This document shows positions 11,844 through 23,090 of a DNA stretch of 64,000 bases, one piece after another (within the stretch, counting starts at the first letter, position 1; each line of letters begins with the position of its first letter). The stretch comes from Schistosoma mansoni (lineage: Eukaryota > Platyhelminthes > Trematoda > Strigeidida > Schistosomatidae). Location of the stretch: positions 22,011,249 through 22,075,248 of the forward strand of contig NC_031497.1 of assembly GCF_000237925.1 (NCBI RefSeq). The letters run 5' to 3'. Made by a program: the position numbers and the translations under genes. The notes beneath the pieces are model-generated. The model was not told the origin of the DNA. It saw only the letters and a list, made by a program, of their open reading frames with translations, and searched no databases.

Positions 11844-12126
11844 CTTGACCCTTCATCCAGACCGGCTAACATATAATAAAATATATGGAAATTAGGTTCC
11901 CCTTCGGGACGATCAGTGACACGACTACGTTCAAATAATAATAATCTTGTTGTCAGACCTGTTACAATTAAACTAATATCTTCCGGTTGATTAACTATTG
12001 GTAAAGAATGAATATTAGCAAATTCTAATGAGAATAAACGTAATGCTCGACTTCCATTTGTATTGAGAATAATACGTGAACAGGTAAATGAATCAAGCAT
12101 ATTGAACAGTGCACGTAAACGACATT
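11844..12126 (-). CDS. MYO18: MYO18 exon: motor with switch I region
   Basis: Begins after an ACTGTAG acceptor; its first two bases complete the codon split at 13477. It ends TCA-AG at a GTTAGT donor in phase 2. The frame reads ECRLRALFNMLDSF, then a degenerate switch I (IILNTNGSRALRLFSLEF), then LLLFERSRVTDRPEGEPNFH and FYYMLAGLDEG. MYO18A has the same order: [58 protein letters not shown]. Typical active myosins have NxNSSRFGK at switch I. Here only the first asparagines and the arginine are recognisable, as in other class XVIII motors, which fits a weak or absent ATPase. Confidence 0.85.
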
Positions 12127-13476
12127 CTACAGTTCCAAAAAAGAAAGACATATAAATGAAACATGCAAATAAGTGGATGATTGTCTATTAGAACCATTAT
12201 TACTTATTACGTAAATAGTAGATGTCACCATGAAACATGTAAACAAAATGGAAACGATACATATAATTATATCTCAATGATAAACGGAAATACGAAGTTA
12301 ACTAACGTTCTTCAATGACATTTGCACGCATAAATGTGGGAATTTATAACTCATTGGCTTGCAAGATCCATGCTTGATTAATTAAATCTTATATTTCAAG
12401 GTTATTCTACCTAATTTGGTTTGAGTGAACAATGGGTTATTACAGTTAACTCTATTGAAACAGTTTACAAAACCAACTTGAATATGTGCTCATCGAACCA
12501 TACTTAGGATATAATGGGTAATTCGGTTTGTTGTACAGAAGGAATATTAATATTTGGAGTTGGTGGAGTGTGATATCCACTAGTTTGTCAAAGCGTCACT
12601 TTACCGTTCCAACAGCTCAGACTTTATTGCTCTGTTGGTATAAAACATGGTCTTCGAAATTAGAAGGTATGTGTGGTTTGTAAGCATTTGATTAAAATTC
12701 TGTAACAACTATCGATCGAATGTGACAGGAAAATTGCGTGAGTAATGTCAAGGTTAGGCATAGGTTTGTAAGCATAAGCTCTTATTAAATTAGGTGTTTG
12801 GAATATACATAATCTTTGCACAATACACTGGCTTACTACTGTCTTCCAGTATTGAGCAGTCTATCACAATCAGAATACAACGTACAATGTAACAACTATG
12901 ATTAGATATACGAAAATGAAACTTAACCACTAGTCTGTTTGTGAACGATGACGACGGTCACTAGGATTGTTTTAATACAATAACTAAGTGTTATATAATC
13001 TCATTCCAACTTTTATTCTATAATAATAATAATAATAATAATGAAAATCTCTTACTACTGTTTAAAACAAAATATTCTTATTAAGATAAATGGGATGTTT
13101 TATATTTTCATATGAAACTCATCGACAAATTTTCCCAATACTATATGTTATCAAGTAATGGATAAATGGTAAAATCATTTGTCATATCTTGCTAGAAATT
13201 TTTGTAACCTAACCATATTAACTACCTGATCGAAATCGATTACCAACACTTGTAAAAATTCCTCCTTCAAACTAGGTTTATATATATTGTATTTGTAATG
13301 GTGCAAAATTTAAACACCTCCTGCTTACATGTTTGTTTGCTTGTTTAAAAAAAAGACATTAAATTTGAACAGCATGAAGAGATCAAAGCAAACAAACAAA
13401 TTATCTTTAATTTCACTCGGTATCATCGTAGCAAAAAACATGTATAATAATAATAAGGAAAAAACAAACTATTTAC
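12127..13476 (-). other. MYO18 intron (1.35 kb)
   Basis: AT-rich, with a short TAA microsatellite at about 13020-13042. No repeat family or exon recognised otherwise. Confidence 0.6.
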
Positions 13477-13816
13477 CATTGATTTTATTTGATATGATAC
13501 TGTTATTACCATCATTATTTGAGTGATTAAAATGATTAATCGATTTCTCAGATTGATAAATCATGTAAGTGAATACATCATTAGAAATGTGTGTTTTACC
13601 AGAACCGGAACGACCTAACAAGCATAAAACTTGTTGACTTATGGAACATGGTAAATGATATACTGGGTTTCCATTCATATGATTTTGTTGTTGTTCCATA
13701 TTAACTATGGAGTAGAATAAACGTCGTTTTAAACGAGCCAAAATTAATTGTGCAACAGAGTATACATGCGGTGGCATATCATAGCGTACTTGACAATTAG
13801 TAAATAAATCCATCAC
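13477..13816 (-). CDS. MYO18: MYO18 exon: motor P-loop
   Basis: Starts after a TATAAAG acceptor with VMDLFTNCQVRYDMPPHVYS and VAQLILARLKRR, matching MYO18A [20 protein letters not shown]. It holds the P-loop LLGRSGSGKT at about residues 65-74 of the exon. The classical myosin P-loop is GESGAGKT; human MYO18A has LLGSSGSGKT, so the variant is class-typical. An insert rich in glutamine, asparagine and methionine precedes the P-loop, and an asparagine/serine-rich stretch follows it. The exon ends at a GTAAAT donor after one base of a codon (phase 1). The Walker lysine and threonine are present, so nucleotide binding is plausible even if hydrolysis is not. Confidence 0.87.
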
Positions 13817-14323
13817 CTTTATAATAAGTTAACGAAAGAAAATTACAAATAATAGTGTATATCATTCTCATTTGTTTTTATCTAACAAAAAACTAGAAAA
13901 ACCCAAGTTGTATAGTTTGACACCAAGTTCTTCTTTATTTGTTACACAACTTGTTCATAAAAATATATAATTATTATATGGATTACAATTGGTAAGTATT
14001 ACTACTCCTAAGTAGTTTCTAATATGAAACATTCGACTAAGACCCATTCTGAAAGTATCTACAGTAAAAAGTTTGTCCAGTACAATATTACCAAAGAAAG
14101 AATAATAATGCTTAATTTGTTAAGTGGCTTTCTAACAATTTCTACAGTAACTCAGCTAAAAAGAAAAATAAAATTCTAACTTTCAAATATCATTATCATT
14201 GAAGATATGAATTATACCCATTATTGATATTCAAGACTGGATTATGATCGGTTTTTGTTAGCGTATTTCTATCCTCCATCGATTGTTAAAGTGTAAAAAT
14301 TTCATCACACTCCTTATAATATA

Positions 14324-14540
14324 GACGGATTATCGCTAACAGTGGAATCTAAGATGTGTGTTCCATTCTATTCGGGACTCATCGACTGTGTGTTCTTAGA
14401 TCACAGTGTTGATGTTCACATTGAGATTCGAACCTAAAACCTTTCTCTTCAAACGTCAATGAGTAATCCACTGAGTTATTTAGTTCAGGTAGTCATTAAC
14501 TTGCTCAACAGGCATCAAGTTTACATTATTGTTAGTAAGG
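14324..14540 (-). repeat. Sm-alpha-like SINE, decayed
   Basis: Minus-strand copy with B-box-like GGTTCGAATCTC and hammerhead remnants (first core reads CGATGAG, second GGAAC). It aligns piecewise with 875-1135. No functional ribozyme expected. Confidence 0.65.
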
Positions 14541-15694
14541 TTCTAATTGTTGTCGTTGTTGATAAGCAGGATTGAATTATGGTTATTCTAAATCGAATGA
14601 TGAGAGCACACTCAGATATCATATTCTATACGAGATGAAACACACGTCCTGGATTTCACTGCTAGATACAATCTATTTATTCTTTATAATTATATTTTTC
14701 ACATATATTTGTGGAGCAAATTTATTACAACATAATTTTGATATTATCTTGTTTTAGATCATATAAATAAAGTGACATCAGTTATATGTTGCAAGACTAT
14801 TCGCGTAAAACGCTTGTTTCATATAGTAAACGGATATTAAACGAATATATATAAAGATTCATGTAGAATGATACTAGATTTCTGTAATATAAAAGAAATT
14901 TTTTTCTAGCTGAACGATTACTACTGTTTTGTATTAGTATAGAATTTCTTAATAGTCTATACCCACAACCCTGAGAGGAATCAAACCCGTAATCTTCATA
15001 TTTCCCGGCAAGTGTGCTAATTTCAGACTACCACTTTGATTTCCAAAGGTTCATTGCTAAATTCACCTAGTCAAAAAAGTGTAAACTGTCAAACATTTTC
15101 ACTGTATGAAGGTCAATACGAAACTTGTTCTAGTTGTCTAAACGGAACGTTTTTGTAGTAGTCAGGAAAGATTCAGGATGATGAACATATCTTCAAGTTA
15201 CAGCATGAAAGAATTTTGAATGTGATTGCTGCAGTCATTATCCCACAAACTATGGTGTATAACATCAATAAATGTTATAAACTCATTGTAACCGACTTAC
15301 AATTTCGTTCTCTTGATGATAACAATAAATAATTACTTCATTGTAAACAGAAAAATTTATATGACTAAATATCAAGATGCTTTCAAACAGAATGGAACCA
15401 ATATAAACTATCTTACTGTTCTTCGTAAGTGAATTGACTAACAAACAAGTATTAAGTTTATTCATTCGAGGAAGAATTATCTCACAACTCAGTAAATAAA
15501 TGACCGTAGGTCAAGAAACGAGAAGAGAGGATAAAATAGTCGTTTTCAATGAAACACAGTTTATAATCATTCAAGCTAAAAATATCCTGTGAACTAAACA
15601 TATTTCGATAGTTATTTAACTACCTTAATTTTACCATAAAATATTTATGAACTCATATTACAATGAACTGTTACTATGATAGTTCTTATTGAAG

Positions 15695-15800
15695 TTGGGT
15701 AGTCGCCGACAGTGGAATCCAGGACGCGTGTTTCATCACATTTGGAACTCGTCAATTGGATGTATCTGCATTCTAGTTTTAGCGTTCATGTAATACGAAC
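15695..15800 (-). repeat. Sm-alpha-like SINE, 5'-truncated
   Basis: Covers the hammerhead block and short flanks. GAAAC and a GTC cleavage triplet are present on the minus strand, but the first core motif reads TTGACGA where CTGANGA is needed. Confidence 0.65.
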
Positions 15801-15890
15801 CCTTACAAGCATTACTATGAGAGAGAAAGAGGAAGAGAGTGAGTAAGAGACCTGAAAAAATCATACTTCTTAAAGGATTCTAGAACTCAC

Positions 15891-16070
15891 TTTATCTGAA
15901 TAAATATTCAAAGGCATCATTGGATTAATACTGATTAGATTGATGCCTGAAGCATATGTGAATATTAGACCAGATCCATATCGTTGAATAAATGAATGTG
16001 TTACACTGGATTCATTAATATAACGCAATTTAATTAAGTCATCGACACGATCGAAACGAGGCGGATTCGC
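15891..16070 (-). CDS. MYO18: MYO18 exon: start of motor domain
   Basis: A 60-codon, phase-0 exon between a TTTTGTAG acceptor and a GTGAGT donor. It reads ANPPRFDRVDDLIKLRYINE, SSVTHSFIQRYGSG and INLISINPMMPLNIYSDK. MYO18A has ANAPSFDRVEDLASLVYLNE, SSVLHTLRQRYGAS and LLVLGPRGAPAVYSEK at the same place. This is the myosin-head start, where loops and strands lead to the P-loop, which sits in the next exon at 13816. Confidence 0.87.
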
Positions 16071-16189
16071 CTACAAAATGTTTTTTGTTATTGAACAAAA
16101 AGGGATAAAACGGGAGAAAAAACAATTAAACTCATTTTTTTAAAAAAGGATAAAGTTAAAAGTTTTGTTTGTTAATATAAATCAAGTGA

Positions 16190-16407
16190 CTCAGTCATTC
16201 ATAAACAATGTTGAACCTGATATATATATGAATAATTTCAAATTGTCAACACCACACAACATCAGCATAACAAGATGAAACTATCAGGACAAATTCCAGA
16301 GTCATCGGAGTATCAAAAATATTATTAGTAGTACGAGAAATTAATTATAAAAGGCAGGATTCAGTGAAAAAACAATCAATTCGTGGAATTAAAAGTACAG
16401 GATAACA
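16190..16407 (-). repeat. LINE 3'-tail remnant (RTE-like)
   Basis: Matches 8960-9185 in order of segments. It abuts the 3' end of the SINE at 16409-16625 in the same orientation. Either the SINE landed beside or in the LINE tail, or the two were carried together. Confidence 0.5.
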
Positions 16408-16408
16408 T

Positions 16409-16625
16409 TGAAGGGGTTTTGTGGAGATTTCAGTATTTTCATAGTTGAATTCATGAGTCAATTGAAGTTAGACCACCAGGGAAAACCTGGAAGCACTGGA
16501 CGGCCGTTTCGTCCTATTGTGGGACTCCTCAGCAGTGCGCATCCACGATCCCGCACTCGCGAGACTCGAACCCAGGACCTACCTGTTTTGCGCCGGAGCA
16601 CTTAACCGATAGACCACTGAGCCGG
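16409..16625 (-). repeat. Best-preserved SINE of the second hammerhead family
   Basis: Read on the minus strand it begins near ACCGGCTCAGTGGTC, with an A-box-like TGGTCTATCGG and a B-box GGTTCGAGTCT spaced as in a tRNA gene. 'GTGCGGGATCGTGGATGC' follows, then an intact hammerhead block (16493-16538), a tail 'TTCCAGGTTTTCCCTGGTGG', 'CAATTGACTCATGAATTC' and an end 'CTCCACAAAACCCCTTC'. This is distinct from Sm-alpha in stem sequences and tail but shares its plan: RNA polymerase III promoter, ribozyme, tail. Confidence 0.8.
16493..16538 (-). ncRNA. Hammerhead ribozyme motif, core intact
   Basis: On the minus strand stem I is GCACTG (16538-16533) paired with CAGTGC (16498-16493). Core CTGAGGA occupies 16532-16526. 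Stem II is GTCC (16525-16522) with GGAC (16514-16511) and a seven-base loop. GAA begins at 16510. Stem III is the minimal ACGGCCGT. The cleavage triplet GTC ends at 16499. Every conserved hammerhead position I can check is present. The very short stem III is typical of schistosome hammerheads. Activity is inferred, not shown. Confidence 0.8.
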
Positions 16626-17185
16626 TATCCAACAGTGTTAATGTTTAACTTCAACCAATCCACGATGTTTGAGCAACCATTCACTGATTGTCTTCAGTGA
16701 GTTGATATCTCTACAACAGACTTGGATGAATATTATTATTATTTACATTTTAAAATACGATTTCTACGTAAAAACGTTTTAGAATCATCGGTACTTTACT
16801 TTTCGTCATGTTAATTTATCCACTTATTCTTTTTCTATTTTGATGTTTGGCAACTTAGACCTAATTATATTTATCCCAGATCCTACATTGTTCATAACTA
16901 TCCGTGAATTAAAAATATTTTTTATAGTATTCCTACGATAGAAAATGTTAATATCTGTCGGTCTGTCTGACAGGCAAGAATAGACCAGTTTGATATTTTA
17001 TAAAAATCATTCGATTATTTTAAATAAAACTGAATTTCACTTTTTAATTGAGCAGTAAATGTCGTCTAAACTGAATAACAATCGACTTGACAAAAATATA
17101 TATAAAGGAGGAACAAATACTTATTAGTAATCTAGTCAATCTGCTTAAACAACTCGCATTAGTAGCATAAATAATTATTTTTATC

Positions 17186-17275
17186 AGAAGGGGTTTTATG
17201 GAGATTTAGTATTTTCATAGTTGAAAGCGTGAGTCAATTGAAGCTAGACCACCATGGAAAACCTGGAAGCAATTA
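17186..17275 (-). repeat. Tail-only SINE fragment, second family
   Basis: Matches the 3' third of 16409-16625 ('GGGGTTTTATGGAGATTTAG', 'GAGTCAATTGAAGCTAGACC', 'ACCATGGAAAACCTGGAAGC') and stops just before the ribozyme cleavage site position. Confidence 0.7.
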
Positions 17276-17377
17276 AGAAAAAATTAGGAATAATGAGGAA
17301 ACAAGTAAACATTGGAGTTAAATAATGATAAAATTCAATTTATATGATACATAATATACATTGTTATGAGATCTTAC

Positions 17378-17641
17378 ACGTTCAACATCTTCAGAATTCA
17401 CTTCAATTACTTCTTGTCCTGGTAGAATGATCACACGACATCGTCCATTAGGTAGTGAACCAAGAAATTTTCCAGAAACATATCCTTGTTTAAATGTAAT
17501 CCAAACTGGAAAATCTGTTTGATTATTATCTTCATGATATACAGATTGCACATATTCATTATCATTATTATTATCATTAGGTTTACGTTCTATAGTATGA
17601 ACAGTATCGACAGATGAGTTCTCAAATGTATCTGGTTTTAC
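17378..17641 (-). CDS. MYO18: MYO18 exon: SH3-like segment before the motor
   Basis: An 88-codon, phase-0 exon from a GTTTACAG acceptor to a GTAAGA donor. The first half is acidic and asparagine-rich. The second half, FPVWITFKQGYVSGKF through PNGRCRVIILPGQEVIEV to NSEDVER, matches the small beta-barrel before the myosin head, where MYO18A has KVWLVHRSGFSLA, GKVRVKLDHDGAILDV and DEDDVEK. It joins in frame to ANPPRFDRV at 16070, as in MYO18A (DDVEKANAPSFDRV). The intron upstream is very long (15.5 kb), so small exons could have been missed between this and 33139. Confidence 0.85.
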
Positions 17642-17954
17642 CTGTAAACAGACATTAGAATTAACTGAATTACTAGTCAGTTAATTGAATGTTAACTCTT
17701 ACAGGATGAAAAAAAGTATTAGTTTTTCTCAAACCTATCAAGAGAATATCCACGCAGTAACAATTTACTCTGAGTTCAACTCCACAAAGTAGTGAAAATT
17801 ACAAAACAGCTAAATTATAAATTGTTACAACACTAGAAGAGGCTCTAATTAGTTTACCAGGAAAAAAGTTGGAATTATTTAAATTTCCATTACTGAGATT
17901 ATTTCAAACATAATTTTTACAACTGTCTTCAATATATTCTGTTTGATTGTATCC

Positions 17955-19090
17955 CGACCGTTGCTGCTACCTTGACGTGGTGGTCGAGCTTGCCTATCGT
18001 GATGAACCAATCGAGCTATACTGGCTGGAATAATCGTTCCTCAAGGTCCTACCATGCCAGGCAGGTCGGTTGAAGAGCGGTGAGACTAAAAGCAGCAAAC
18101 CCAAGGTCCGAAGGCGAAGTCGTACTAATGACTGTACAGAGGTGTGACAGCAGTAAGGTGTTTCCTTCAGACAACCAGCATAACAGCGATGTTGCCTTCC
18201 CACGAGGAGAGGTGGGGTTAGAAAAGGTCGACCCTAAAAATGCACACCTCACCTTATCCCACGGATATCCGTCTCGGGTGGTAAGGTCCCAACAACTACG
18301 GAGCTAACACAAAAACTACCCACAAAAAGGTCGTGTGTGACCGACCTCAAGCATTTGTTCCTTGGGCACTGCGGTCACGCTCTCAGGTAATTAAGACCAC
18401 TTCTAATCCAATTTCCTTTTCAGGTACTGTTATATCCCCTGGTGAATCATGAATGTATATTTATGGTCAAAGGTAATATGCCTAATTCCTATTGTATAGT
18501 TGTTAAATAACTGACCTAATTGTATTCGTGTTCCTCTTACCATAACCTTTGTTTTGACCTTTGAACTATTGTTATTGATTACTTTCCCCCTATCCATAGC
18601 CACATTGGCCAATTATTGTACAAATGTTATTTATCTATTTTTTGGTACATGTGGTCTGTTTGGTTAGTATATAAACCCAGTATGCTTGTGAATAATGATT
18701 CATACCACTGAGGCTGTTATTTGTGTTCTGGACTCAACTGGCTGGGTTAGGCAGATCGCAGGATCGGTTAGCACTCTAGTCTGCTCGTTCGGGTTTCGAG
18801 TCACTGCTCCAGTCGATAATTCGCTGCTCTCTAATTGACGGTCTCATCACCTCACCCCTCAACTAATAATCCACTCGGCCACAGATATAACAGGTACCTC
18901 TAGAAAAACCCTTCCACGGTGTGGGCAACCGGGAGGTGATAACTGCCCTCATACCTCTAACAGCACTCAAGACCACTGTATTCATAATCAATCTCCTTCT
19001 TCAATTCTTACTATTCCTCTTACCTCAACTTTCAACACTAAACTTCCTCTCTCGGTTTCCTCCTCGGTCCGATTTTACTAAATTGTTTGT
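17955..19090. repeat. Unclassified long dispersed repeat
   Basis: This block is less AT-rich than its surroundings, carries overlapping short open frames on both strands, and has a TATA-like AGTATATAAACCCAG at about 18668. A B-box-like GGGTTTCGAGTC lies near 18800. From general familiarity it resembles a repeated sequence common in schistosomes, perhaps the 5' part of a retroelement, but I cannot name it or set exact borders. Confidence 0.4.
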
Positions 19091-19462
19091 TTAAATTATG
19101 ACAAATGTTCATATGCATATAAGAATAATATTTCAATTTATAAACAGCCTGAATATCTTTACATATACATAAGGATGCTACTCATTCAGAAAACAGAATT
19201 TAGGTAATTCCAGACAGTAGAACTGATAACCAGGATATTTTTTTTATTTTTAATTCTTGAACAAAATGTGGAATTTTTTTGGAATAATTAATTCTAATGA
19301 ATACTCGCTACTTCATCATTGTTTACTACAATATCATAAACAAAAGGTTGGTGCTTTTTTATTTAAGCAATATATGAATACCCATTCAAACTCATTAAAT
19401 GGTTAAAAACAATTCAGGTCTACGATATATAACAAACGGAAAATAAATTTTAGAAGTTCTAA

Positions 19463-19764
19463 TGCGGTGTGGTCTACTTATATCCGTATAAGTAGTATAT
19501 GGCGATGGTCAGACATAGAATGTATTTTGGCAGAAGACCGATAAGGAAAGAACTGAAATGAAGAGCAACTGGTAGGAAAATGCATGAACAATGGAATTAG
19601 AGAAGATGGACTGATATTCACAGAAGGAACAGTGAAGATTGAGACAATTGATTGTTATTTTGCAAATTAACTGTTTGCTGTATGGTTATAAGAATTTAGT
19701 GAGATGGTCTGTAATTTATGCTTTAATACATTCGATTGTCCCCAGTCGTGTTCTGTTCATTACA
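19463..19764 (+). repeat. Dispersed ~300-bp repeat, possible solo LTR (second copy)
   Basis: Close relative of 8653-8953, in the same orientation. It has the same inverted-repeat core (19474-19495), and its end reads TTCATTACA. Ends of the form TG...CA suit an LTR-type fossil without internal region. Confidence 0.5.
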
Positions 19765-20034
19765 CTAACATTATAGATTATCCTAAACAGCTTTACAGAG
19801 ATCATGTAGAATAAGCATTTTGTACGGTTAAGATAATCATTATGAAATCTGTGTGACAGTGATTATTTCGTGTAAAAAACTGAAGACATTTATTAAAATA
19901 AACTGTAAATACATGCAGAATAGTAGGTAAAACTATTTTACGGAAATATGATTTAACTCAATGAGCGGAATGTAAAAATATAAGTCAATACTTTTTAAAA
20001 ATCGAAATGGTCTCATTTTTTAAGGATTTCCACT

Positions 20035-20112
20035 TAAATATCAACATCGGGATGCAAGTACATCTAGCTGACGAGTCTCAAATAAGGCGAAACGCGCGAC
20101 ATAGATTTCTCA
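20035..20112 (+). repeat. Sm-alpha-like SINE fragment with hammerhead core
   Basis: Plus-strand fragment covering the ribozyme block. CTGACGA and GAAAC are present and stem II can form with a wobble pair. The cleavage triplet reads GAC where NUH is needed, so cleavage is unlikely. The tRNA-like head is missing. Confidence 0.65.
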
Positions 20113-20659
20113 GCTAGTCACAACACAAAGTAGCATAAAGCAATATGAATTTTAGAAATAAATAAACAATTATTTAGTCGACGAAAACCGGATTAATGTC
20201 ATGTACTCTCATTCATTATACATTCAGATCTTTATTCAATGAGAATTCTTAGTAAGTTGGCGATTTCAACCTAAAGTCAATTTATATTGTTCACAATGTT
20301 ATATAACATAAAATATTATTCAATAAAAACAATGACGTCATTAACCATCGGTTAAATACCATGATACTAAGTCCATTGGAACACACACATACTTTCACAT
20401 AAGAAGTACATCAATTTCGTCATATCATTCGTTACTATTCAAAACTACTAAGTTGTATCTAGTCTCGCAACTCTTTCCTATTTTAAGATTAATTCCATAC
20501 CACTATTTTTAGTATGAATCTATATTACTCGAATAACCATAAGGTTATGTCTCATAAAATTTCTTGAAATAAGAGTGTTTTTTTTTAATATTTCTGCTGA
20601 TAGACATACATGCGCTTTTAGTGATTATAGTCTAAAGAATAGTGTGAAATAAGTTGCAC

Positions 20660-21150
20660 ATCATCAGTCAATCAGTCACAACGTAGAACTTCGTACGTAC
20701 GTACATCACTTCGAGTTGCCATACCACATTAGCACACAGATGCAGTTGTCAATTCAAATCCCATAGTGGTATAAGTAGTAAAAGTATAAACAGTAATCGG
20801 AAAGATTAGAATTTGAAGTTATTCAAGGAGTATAATCCAGTGAAATAAATTTGGAAAGAGAAAAAGATAAAGACATGAAGAATTAAGAAGATTAGAATTT
20901 GGGAGAACACAGAGTGGATGCACCTTCGCCATTGCAAACTATTTCGAGCCATGTCATTCAAGCTCTTTAATCATCGGTTGTTATCATCTCGCGGATCCCA
21001 ACCAGGTATTCTACACCTACTAACATGGCTCAATCCATTTGTCAGTAACTTCATGGATTTGTGCCACGTTCTGGTCTGGCCGCCCCTAGCTTTCTTCCAA
21101 CCTACTTCTACACCATAAAACATTGTACGTCGGGACACATCATCAGATAA
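20660..21150 (-). mobile_element. RTE-like LINE, 3' end only
   Basis: On the minus strand the left half of the element translates to a LINE C-terminus-like stretch (HKSMKLLTNGLSHVSRCRIP, then MARNSLQWRRCIHSV). A long non-coding tail follows, ending in 'GTACGTACGTACGAAGTTCT' and 'ACGTTGTGACTGATTGACTG'. The same tail recurs at 31019-31110, and a variant occurs at 22215-22512. 5'-truncated, as usual for LINE copies. Confidence 0.65.
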
Positions 21151-21289
21151 AAATAATGATAGAATTAATATCAGTATAGTAAAAGAAAGTATACTTATAT
21201 CATACTGTAATGTATCAACTTATACAAAACATTTAACTCAAAATTCTAAAAAAAATAATAGAATAAAAGGATAAACGACTAATTTTTTT

Positions 21290-21395
21290 TATCAGAAGGG
21301 GGTTTTGTGGAGATTTTAGTAATTTTATAGAGTTGAGATCATGAGTCAATTGAAGCTAAACCATCATGGAAAACCTGGAAGCATTGGATAAGCGA
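21290..21395 (-). repeat. Tail-only SINE fragment, second family
   Basis: Same segment as 17186-17275 ('GGGGGTTTTGTGGAGATTTT' to 'AAAACCTGGAAGCATTGGA'), ending at nearly the same internal point. Confidence 0.65.
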
Positions 21396-22214
21396 ATTAT
21401 AATCATTTCATAATTTGTTTTAATGTTTTATTTATAAATGGTGGATAAATACTCGTATTATCAATTTTGTATTAAGTATGAACGATTACATCTCGTGATT
21501 TCTAATTATAATTTCTTATCAACAATTAAATCGGTAAATAAACTATTTGTTGGCTTGCCTTAGCACCGTACTTTATAAAATCAATTATTCCTTTAAAATA
21601 ATGATAAGCTTTATATTTTTTGTATATGAAAATTCATAAAATACTCCAGATAATTAGTACATGTATATAGATAGTGAAAGAGGGTGAAAAAGAAAAACAA
21701 CAACAAATAAGAGATGTGAGAAATCATCTATTAAATTTTCTGAGGCTGACGAAGAGATAAGGATGTTGCATATTTTTGTTAAATAAATAAACTAAAGTTA
21801 ATACGCTCGAATTCCTATGACTTCTCTATGCGTAAGAGGAGAGATTGAAACTCGTTTGGAAAATGGAAATGGTGTACGGTAGATCATTTGAAATGATTTG
21901 GTTCTATCTACCATATGATATAATTTTAAAAAATAATAAGCGATAATATTGTGAAACATATCATAACTATAGTTAATTGACTCTGAAATGACTTATAACT
22001 TGTAATAAAAAAATGAAAACATCAGTATCAACAGTCATGCATATTCGGATCTACTTGTCAATGTTTATATTGAAATAAACAAAAATCTAATCTCCTGGAT
22101 CTTAGATAACTGAAAACTGTACATGCTATGGAGTATTCAATATATAAACACATGTAAATAAAATAGTCATGCTGGAACACTTAATATATCACTAGGTTAT
22201 AAATTTGCTACAGA

Positions 22215-22512
22215 AAGAAAACCATTGAATGCAAACACTAACCAATGGTTGGAGACTCTAGGTGACATGACTCAGAATCGATCACAATGGCGCAGGTGTA
22301 TACACTCTTTATCTTCCTAAGTTTAAAATTGCTTCATATCTGTCCTTCTTCCTGTACCATATCCTTATATACAACCTTTCTTTTATATATTAACACCACT
22401 AAATCAACTACTTCTATGAATTCGATGTTCATCTTGTGCTGATGAGTTATGGCAAATTGGACCGATGCATAAATGTGCCTGGTCCTACGTTGTAGCTGAC
22501 TGACTGAAACAC
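22215..22512 (+). mobile_element. RTE-like LINE, 3' end only
   Basis: Plus-strand frame reads WLETLGDMTQNRSQWRRCIH, the same C-terminal motif as in 20660-21150. A tail with 'GAATTCGATGTTCATCTTGT' follows and ends 'GTAGCTGACTGACTGAAAC'. 5'-truncated remnant. Confidence 0.6.
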
Positions 22513-22845
22513 TTATTAATAGTACTTATTTATTATATGCATTTGAGAGTAAATTTCTATTATATACTCTAAAATTTAGAACCCCTAAATATGGATGATC
22601 TTGGCAATGTTTCATTAAAAATTCAATCTGTTGGAAAAGAAAGCTGTTTTTTTCTAAGCAAATCGTTTATGTACTTAACCTGGTAAAACTTTATTTTCTC
22701 CTACTCTATAGTATTAATTCCAATTATAATTATAAATGATTGAGCATTGAATAATGACCAATATTACGTTTATCCAGTCCTCTATTAGTGATTGAGTTCA
22801 GTCGATGAAGTTTCAATGTAGCCACTAATCTACGCAAGTGGACAT

Positions 22846-23090
22846 AGTATACACTATTTTGAGATGTAAGGTGGTCGAAAAATGGTCGACAAGAAACCAT
22901 GGACTTAGGTTTTACGCTAGTCGGTACTAGTCAACAAGGCATTCATTTTATATTAAGGGAACTCATGTTTCCTGAAGAATTTGCTACTGCATCATCCAGC
23001 TTCACAATTTAAGATGTTACTCAATCGAGCTATTTGAACCGCCACTGACCTCCCGTATGACTGAGATATTTACAATATAATCACTGATTA
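22846..23090. repeat. Old dispersed repeat, also near 28500-28850
   Basis: Shares the segment 'ATGGACTTAGGTTTTACGCT' (28527 region: 'ATGGACTTAGGTTTGATGCT') and a following block on cutting and pasting by eye. Family not recognised. Borders approximate. Confidence 0.35.

Larger units (their letters stand above)
13817..15890 (-). other. MYO18 intron (2.1 kb)
   Basis: Contains two decayed Sm-alpha-like SINEs (14324-14540 and 15695-15800). A tRNA-like B-box pattern (GGGTTTGATTCCTC on the minus strand, near 14975) may mark a further SINE remnant. No other feature seen. Confidence 0.6.

Noticed and set aside
16566-16620. tRNA gene (A and B boxes present)
   Set aside because: It is the head of a SINE: no full cloverleaf, and ribozyme and tail sequences follow.
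17955-18310. Host gene on either strand (overlapping frames of 67-75 codons)
   Set aside because: The block looks like a common dispersed repeat. Frames overlap on both strands and none has splice sites or motifs.
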